A program made the translations under genes and the position numbers. From the NCBI GenBank assembly GCA_027306745.1, contig DAHUZD010000253.1, positions 1 to 10,655 of the forward strand: a stretch of 10,655 nt of DNA, read 5' to 3'. This DNA is from Acidobacteriaceae bacterium. Lineage in GTDB: Bacteria; Acidobacteriota; Terriglobia; Terriglobales; Acidobacteriaceae. Positions within the stretch are counted from its first letter, which is position 1; each line of letters starts with the position of its first letter. Below the pieces are notes generated by a model. That model was not told where the DNA came from, ran no database searches, and saw nothing but the letters and a program-made list of their open reading frames with translations. Of the stretch, positions 7,547 through 10,655 are shown one piece after another.

Positions 7547-7831
7547 TTACCAGGCTCCTTCAATCTGAAATTCTTGCAGCGCAGCGGCTGCGGTTTCCGG
7601 TTCGTCCAGTACGGTGATTGCGTCCACGCGCGAGCCGCGCGAGCCGCGCTGCAACCTTGCGTGCAGGGCTTCGTGCTGTTGCTCTGTGCCTGCGGCCAGC
7701 GTCTCCACGCGACCGTCCAGGGTGTTGCGCACCCAGCCGTGCAGTCCCAGTTCCGCGGCCTCCCGCAGCACATACCAGCGGAAGCCCACCCCCTGAACTC
7801 GACCTTGAACGACATAACGGCGCACCAGCAT
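7547..7831 (-). CDS. acyP: Acylphosphatase
   Basis: This small enzyme hydrolyses acyl phosphates such as acetyl phosphate or carbamoyl phosphate to the acid and phosphate. The 94-residue length is standard. The phosphate-binding loop GRVQGVGFR runs from residue 10 to R18, the catalytic arginine, and the catalytic asparagine is N36 in WVRNTLDG. The ATG at 7831 yields the family-typical start MLVRRYVVQGRVQGVGFR; the frame remains open upstream but the extra sequence resembles nothing in the family. No clear Shine-Dalgarno precedes it. It abuts apt with zero spacing and follows the methyltransferase-like gene by 74 nt. Confidence 0.93.
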   Translation of the reverse strand: MLVRRYVVQGRVQGVGFRWYVLREAAELGLHGWVRNTLDGRVETLAAGTEQQHEALHARLQRGSRGSRVDAITVLDEPETAAAALQEFQIEGAW

Positions 7832-7905
7832 GGCAAAGCACAATGAAGCACTCGCAGTGTCGCAGATGGCCGATGAAAAAGGCAACCGTCGCAGGGCGAA
7901 GAGCG

Positions 7906-8481
7906 CTACAGCAGTCGGGGAATGAGGGCTTTGACGCGCTGCCGGTAGGCAACGTACTGCTCGCCAAATTGTTGCAGCATGAATTCCTCCTCTGTGTGCA
8001 GCTTGAGCCAGAAACCGCAGAACATCACTGCCACGCCGAGGAAGCAATGCGCAGCGCCGTAGACGATCGCCGTTCCCAGTGCGGCCAGCAGAAGCCCGGT
8101 GTAGATGGGATGACGCACATAAGCATACGGCCCACGTGTCATCAACGTGTGCTGCTGCTTGAGTGTGACGTTCATGCTCCAATTGCTGCCGAGCATAACG
8201 CGCGCCCAAATGGCCAGCAGACAGCCCGCAACGGTGAGCGCCGCGCCCAGAACCAGCAGCGCGTGGTGCAACGGGATCAGCCGAAGATTGAACAGACCGT
8301 CGAACGGCAGCCGAGAAAATAGGAGGAAGTAGGCAAGGATGGTCAGTCCCAATTGCAGGCGCCGCGAGCCGGAGCTTTGCCGCTGCACGGTGCTCTTGGT
8401 GCGCACCACGCCCAGCAGATAGACCAGCCCCAACGTCATCCAGGCGTAGCCGACGATCCTTACGAACAGGAATGGGATCAT
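7906..8481 (-). CDS. Isoprenylcysteine carboxyl methyltransferase-like membrane protein
   Basis: This 191-residue integral membrane protein has hydrophobic segments at about 4-24, 42-58, 71-95 and 127-160. The motif GPYAYVRHPIYTG (117-129) followed by LHTEEEFMLQQFG and YVAYRQRV near the C-terminus is the signature of the ICMT/phospholipid methyltransferase-like group. Members bind S-adenosylmethionine and methylate lipophilic or isoprenylated substrates; bacterial members are mostly uncharacterised, so the substrate here is unknown. ATG 8481 is preferred because an in-frame extension to 8628 would cross the efp terminator and add an unrelated, basic, Pro-rich segment. No Shine-Dalgarno is visible; a TACATT box ends 5 nt before the ATG, raising the possibility of a leaderless transcript. 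It begins the cluster that continues with acyP, apt and era. Confidence 0.82.
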   Translation of the reverse strand: MIPFLFVRIVGYAWMTLGLVYLLGVVRTKSTVQRQSSGSRRLQLGLTILAYFLLFSRLPFDGLFNLRLIPLHHALLVLGAALTVAGCLLAIWARVMLGSNWSMNVTLKQQHTLMTRGPYAYVRHPIYTGLLLAALGTAIVYGAAHCFLGVAVMFCGFWLKLHTEEEFMLQQFGEQYVAYRQRVKALIPRLL

Positions 8482-8518
8482 GAGGGAATGTACGGCTGGG
8501 GGTGGAGATTGGTTCCAG

Positions 8519-8549
8519 AAAAACAAAGGCGCAGCCGAAGCCGCGCCTT
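8519..8549 (-). terminator. Intrinsic terminator of efp
   Basis: On the minus strand a 10-bp GC-rich stem (AAGGCGCGGC with GCTGCGCCTT, one G-U pair) closes a TTCG tetraloop and is followed by TGTTTTTC. It begins 20 nt after the efp stop codon. UUCG loops are especially stable, and the T tract follows the stem directly. It separates efp from the methyltransferase-like gene downstream on the same strand. Confidence 0.9.
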
Positions 8550-8569
8550 GTGGGTGGTGTTTGCCTGGC

Positions 8570-9130
8570 CTATGCGCGAGAAAGGTACGCGCCTTCGGCG
8601 GTGTCGATGCGGATCTTTTCGCCTTCATTGATGAAGGGCGGCACTTGCACGACGAGGCCCGTTTCCAGCTTGGCGGGTTTGGTGACGGAGGAGGCCGTGG
8701 CCGACTTCAAGCCCGGCTCCGTTTCGACGACGGTCATCTCCACGGTCTGTGGCAGTTCGATTCCCACGGCCACGCCATCAAAAAAGGAGACTTTGATCTG
8801 CAAATTGGCGATTAGATACTCCACAGCATCGCCCAGCGTAGAGCGTTTCAGGTGGGTCTGCTCGTAGTTCTCCGTGTTCATAAAGTAGTAGTCGTCGCCG
8901 TCGGCGTAGAGGAATTCCATCGGCACTTCGTCGACGATGACGCGATCAATGGGATCGGGCGAGCGGAAGCGGTGCTCAAACATGGCACCGGTGCGCAGGT
9001 TGCGCAGCTTGGCCTGGATGAAGGCGCGCAGGTTGCCGGGGGTGCGATGCTCCACGCTGAAGACGGCGTGCAGCTCATTGTTGTGCTTGATAATCATGCC
9101 CGGACGCATCTGGGTGGCGGGAATCGCCAT
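8570..9130 (-). CDS. efp: Translation elongation factor P
   Basis: EF-P enters the ribosomal E site and relieves stalling at consecutive prolines. The 186-residue protein has the three-domain family layout: an N-terminal KOW-like domain (about 3-62), a central OB domain (about 66-125) and a C-terminal OB domain (about 130-185) with the signature ETEPGLKSATASSVTKPA and the end EGEKIRIDTAEGAYLSR. Ungapped alignment around the domain-I loop to E. coli EF-P (PGKGQAF) gives PGNLRAF, so the residue at E. coli K34 is N33. The protein therefore has neither the Lys modified by EpmA-type or YmfI-type routes nor the Arg rhamnosylated by EarP. The ATG at 9130 has AAGGAG 10 nt upstream. The frame is open further upstream to 9544, but that extension is not conserved EF-P sequence. 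It ends at a strong terminator and is apparently monocistronic. Confidence 0.96.
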   Translation of the reverse strand: MAIPATQMRPGMIIKHNNELHAVFSVEHRTPGNLRAFIQAKLRNLRTGAMFEHRFRSPDPIDRVIVDEVPMEFLYADGDDYYFMNTENYEQTHLKRSTLGDAVEYLIANLQIKVSFFDGVAVGIELPQTVEMTVVETEPGLKSATASSVTKPAKLETGLVVQVPPFINEGEKIRIDTAEGAYLSRA

Positions 9131-9217
9131 AGGGAACGAACTCCTTGCAAATGTTGGAAATTTTTCTCTGCGGCATGAGGCCGAATGGGCGGATTTGGTA
9201 TGCAAACCCGAACGCAT

Positions 9218-9246
9218 CCAGTGTAGCGCACGGACCGCTGCACTGG
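9218..9246. other. Hairpin/palindrome in the efp upstream spacer
   Basis: The arms ccagtgtagcg (9218-9228) and cgctgcactgg (9236-9246) pair over 11 bp with one G-U wobble on the plus strand, around a 7-base loop. On the minus strand the same position is an A/C mismatch. It lies 88 bp upstream of the efp start and has no T tract on either side, so it is more likely an operator or an RNA structure than a terminator. The remainder of the spacer (9131-9384) shows no convincing -35/-10 pair for either flanking gene. Confidence 0.4.
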
Positions 9247-9330
9247 CGAGCGAGAGGTGCATGGTGAGGCCGACGCGGAGGTTGTCTGACGTCGACCGGG
9301 CGGGCCGGGCAGAATTCTGCAACTTTTCCG

Positions 9331-9357
9331 GCGAATTCGCGTCTGTAGGGGTACCCC
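9331..9357. other. Pair of 10-bp palindromes upstream of the exported-protein gene
   Basis: Two perfect palindromes, gcgaattcgc (9331-9340) and ggggtacccc (9348-9357), lie 7 bp apart, ending 27 bp before the GTG start of the exported-protein gene. They could be operator sites, but their sequences differ and 10-bp palindromes can arise by chance, so this is only a candidate regulatory region. Confidence 0.25.
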
Positions 9358-9384
9358 GAAAGAAAGTGCTTATATCTCTGCCTT

Positions 9385-10251
9385 GTGCGTTGCTCCCAAC
9401 CGGTGTGTCTCTCCGTCCTGTCGGCTGTGTTTGTCGCGCTGCCGATTGCAGGCCTAGCCCAGGCTCCATCTCCCGCGGCGCAAAGCCGTAGCGCGTCCGC
9501 ATCCACGCCCGCGTCCACTCCTGCGCCTCAAACCGCGCCCGCACCCGTTACGCCTGCACCTGTGGAGCCAACGGCGTCCACTGCAAAGCCGCCCGCAGCG
9601 CAGACTCCGGCAGCCGCACCTGCTCCGCCCGTGCTCTCCCCGCATGATTTGGCTGAGCAGCAACTCAAACAACAGGAGCACCAACGCATACTGGGCATCG
9701 TTCCCAATTTCAACACGTCGTACATTGCGAATGCAGCTCCGCTGACGCCGAAACAAAAATTCCGGCTGGCTTTCAAGGGCGCATTGGATCCCTTCACCTT
9801 TGGCGCTGCCGGAGTCGTGGCTGGCTACGGCCAGGCTACGGACAATTTTGACGAATATGGCCAAGGCACAGCGGGATACGCCAAGCGATTTGGAGCCGCC
9901 TATGCCGATAGTTTCGATGGCGCGATCCTTGGCAATGCTGTCTTTCCTATTCTGCTGCGCGAAGACCCGCGGTATTACCGCAAAGGCACCGGCGGATTTA
10001 TGAAGCGGGCGCTCTATGCGCTTTCCACGGCCGTCATCACCAAAAACGACAATGGAAACTGGGGGCCGAACTACGCCAACGTCCTGGGCAATCTTGCCGC
10101 TGGAGGCATCTCCAACCTCTACTATCCGCCCGAGGATCGAGGTTTCGACCTCACCGTGCAGGGCGCAGCCATTGTGACGGTCGAGGGGGACATCGGCACG
10201 CTCTTTGTTGAGTTCTGGCCGGACATCTCGCGTAAATTATTCAAGAAGTAG
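9385..10251 (+). CDS. Exported protein of unknown function with Ala/Pro-rich linker
   Basis: This 288-residue protein starts with a signal peptide (hydrophobic core about 9-22, AGLAQA end with likely cleavage after A25). An Ala/Pro/Thr/Ser-rich, probably disordered linker spans about 27-85. A Gln-rich charged segment (LAEQQLKQQEHQ, about 89-100) leads into a globular region from about 101 to the end. That region has recognisable blocks, ILGIVPNFNTSY, ALDPFTFGAAGVVAGYGQA, YGQGTAGYAKRFGAAYAD, REDPRYYRKG (192-201), NYANVLGNLAAGGISNLYYP and LFVEFWPDI. I recall similar proteins mainly from acidobacteria but know no function; the Gly and aromatic alternation could suit an outer-membrane or periplasmic structure. 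An in-frame stop at 9346 limits upstream starts. GTG 9385 keeps the positive N-terminus, and GTG 9403 is an alternative. No clear Shine-Dalgarno is present, though AT-rich TATATC lies at 9371-9376. Confidence 0.75.
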   Translation: MRCSQPVCLSVLSAVFVALPIAGLAQAPSPAAQSRSASASTPASTPAPQTAPAPVTPAPVEPTASTAKPPAAQTPAAAPAPPVLSPHDLAEQQLKQQEHQRILGIVPNFNTSYIANAAPLTPKQKFRLAFKGALDPFTFGAAGVVAGYGQATDNFDEYGQGTAGYAKRFGAAYADSFDGAILGNAVFPILLREDPRYYRKGTGGFMKRALYALSTAVITKNDNGNWGPNYANVLGNLAAGGISNLYYPPEDRGFDLTVQGAAIVTVEGDIGTLFVEFWPDISRKLFKK

Positions 10252-10434
10252 CCGCCAACGAAGAGTCTCCAATCCTGAATACCAGCAACGCTCATCCTGC
10301 GTCCGGCAAAGCCTTGGCCGCCGGGATGGGGCGCGTATCTGTGCTGCAACACACGCAAATTGCGGAATCTGCATGGGCCAAGCCTGTGACGGTGAGCACA
10401 TCGCTGTACCCCTGTATCGCTGAGAATCCGAGGC

Positions 10435-10441
10435 AAGGAGG
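10435..10441 (+). promoter_or_regulatory. Shine-Dalgarno site of the hoxE-like gene
   Basis: AAGGAGG is followed by a 7-nt spacer to the ATG at 10449. The in-frame ATG at 10443 is too close and the one at 10458 rather far, so 10449 is the best start. The stretch 10252-10434 contains no recognisable gene, promoter or terminator beyond a weak 9-bp inverted repeat (10311-10319 with 10376-10384, one mismatch). Confidence 0.75.
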
Positions 10442-10448
10442 GATGGAG

Positions 10449-10655
10449 ATGGTCACCATGACCCGTCCGCCGTTGCCGTCGGAGGACAAGCGCTGGAGGA
10501 TTGTGCAGGGCACGATGCGCAAGCATGGCTACTCGCGCAACGCGCTGATTGAGACGCTGCACACGGTGCAGTCGTCGTTTGGCTACCTGGATGAGCCCTC
10601 GATCCGCTTTGTGGCGAAGTCGCTGCGGGTTCCCCTGAGCCAGGCGTATGGAGTG
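10449..10655 (+). CDS. hoxE: HoxE/NuoE-like subunit, 3'-truncated by the window edge
   Basis: The first 69 residues are visible and the frame is open to the last base. The sequence PPLPSEDKRWRIVQGTMRKHGYS followed by ALIETLHTVQSSFGYLDEPSIRFVAKSLRVPLSQAYGV matches the N-terminus of the thioredoxin-like [2Fe-2S] family of complex I subunit NuoE. The PxPSxDxR opening, the KH-Y element and the ALIExLHxxQ-xFGYL block resemble HoxE of bidirectional NAD(P)-linked [NiFe] hydrogenase more than NuoE. HoxE passes electrons between the diaphorase and hydrogenase modules in the cytoplasm. The four Cys ligands of the cluster would lie beyond the window, so they cannot be checked. The NuoE of complex I or the small subunit of an NAD-dependent formate dehydrogenase are alternatives. 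The frame is open upstream through the spacer, but the Shine-Dalgarno at 10435 supports the start given. Confidence 0.7.
   Translation, partial: MVTMTRPPLPSEDKRWRIVQGTMRKHGYSRNALIETLHTVQSSFGYLDEPSIRFVAKSLRVPLSQAYGV

Noticed and set aside
7832..8209. In-frame N-terminal extension of acylphosphatase
   Set aside because: The 94-residue form is a complete acylphosphatase; the extension overlaps the methyltransferase-like gene.
7618..8322. Plus-strand open frame (234 codons) antisense to acyP and the methyltransferase-like gene
   Set aside because: Both antisense genes have clear family motifs; the translation of this frame is Arg/Ala-rich noise.
9131..9544. In-frame N-terminal extension of EF-P
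   Set aside because: EF-P homology begins at the ATG at 9130, which has a good Shine-Dalgarno; the extension has no family resemblance and overlaps the divergent gene.
10251..10448. Frame open upstream of and in phase with the hoxE-like gene
   Set aside because: It stays open for about 190 nt, but the amino-acid sequence matches no HoxE/NuoE feature, and a strong AAGGAGG sets the start at 10449.
10252..10448. Sigma-54 promoter (TGGC-N8-TTGC type) before the hoxE-like gene
   Set aside because: No GG-N10-GC spacing with an acceptable surrounding consensus was found.
1..10655. CRISPR arrays, tRNA or rRNA genes, insertion sequences, phage or toxin-antitoxin genes
   Set aside because: Read on both strands; no regularly spaced repeats, cloverleaf-like or rRNA sequence, transposase or integrase motifs were seen.

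Overview
This is ordinary core-genome sequence from a GC-rich bacterium, most likely of the phylum Acidobacteriota. The assignment is inferred from the style of two secreted proteins (a BON/glycine-zipper lipoprotein and an Ala/Pro-rich exported protein of a type I recall mainly from that phylum), from the NtrY/NtrX-type regulator pair, and from an intergenic inverted repeat beginning gtcattctgag. No similarity search was run, so no genus is proposed.

Layout, left to right. Positions 1-1023 hold the 3' nine-tenths of alanine dehydrogenase (ald, +), which enters from outside the window. It converges on a minus-strand lipoprotein gene (1194-2108), and a ~100-bp imperfect inverted repeat fills the gap between them. 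The lipoprotein gene is divergent from a two-gene operon on the plus strand, a membrane sensor kinase of the NtrY family (2272-4563) overlapping an NtrX-like response regulator (4560-5918). Two mirror-image TATAAT boxes lie in the divergent spacer. The operon converges, with a 20-bp gap, on a minus-strand cluster read from right to left: an isoprenylcysteine-methyltransferase-like membrane protein (8481 to 7906), acylphosphatase (7831 to 7547), adenine phosphoribosyltransferase (7546 to 6998) and the GTPase Era (6964 to 5939). Upstream of that cluster and on the same strand is elongation factor P (9130 to 8570), separated from it by a strong UUCG-loop intrinsic terminator. A 254-bp spacer with a hairpin and two palindromes divides efp from a divergent gene for an exported protein of unknown function (9385-10251). 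The window ends inside a gene whose first 69 residues look like HoxE, the NuoE-like subunit of NAD-linked [NiFe] hydrogenase (10449-10655).

Functional themes are amino-acid metabolism (Ald), envelope (BON lipoprotein, exported protein), signal transduction (NtrYX-like), ribosome and translation (Era, EF-P), purine salvage (Apt) and possibly the start of a hydrogenase operon. I see no phage, IS element, CRISPR array, rRNA or tRNA, and no convincing new multi-gene system. The points most worth a second look are the missing GAFTGA motif in the NtrX-like regulator, the Asn at the modifiable tip of EF-P, the HoxE-like right edge, and the architecture of the divergent promoter region.
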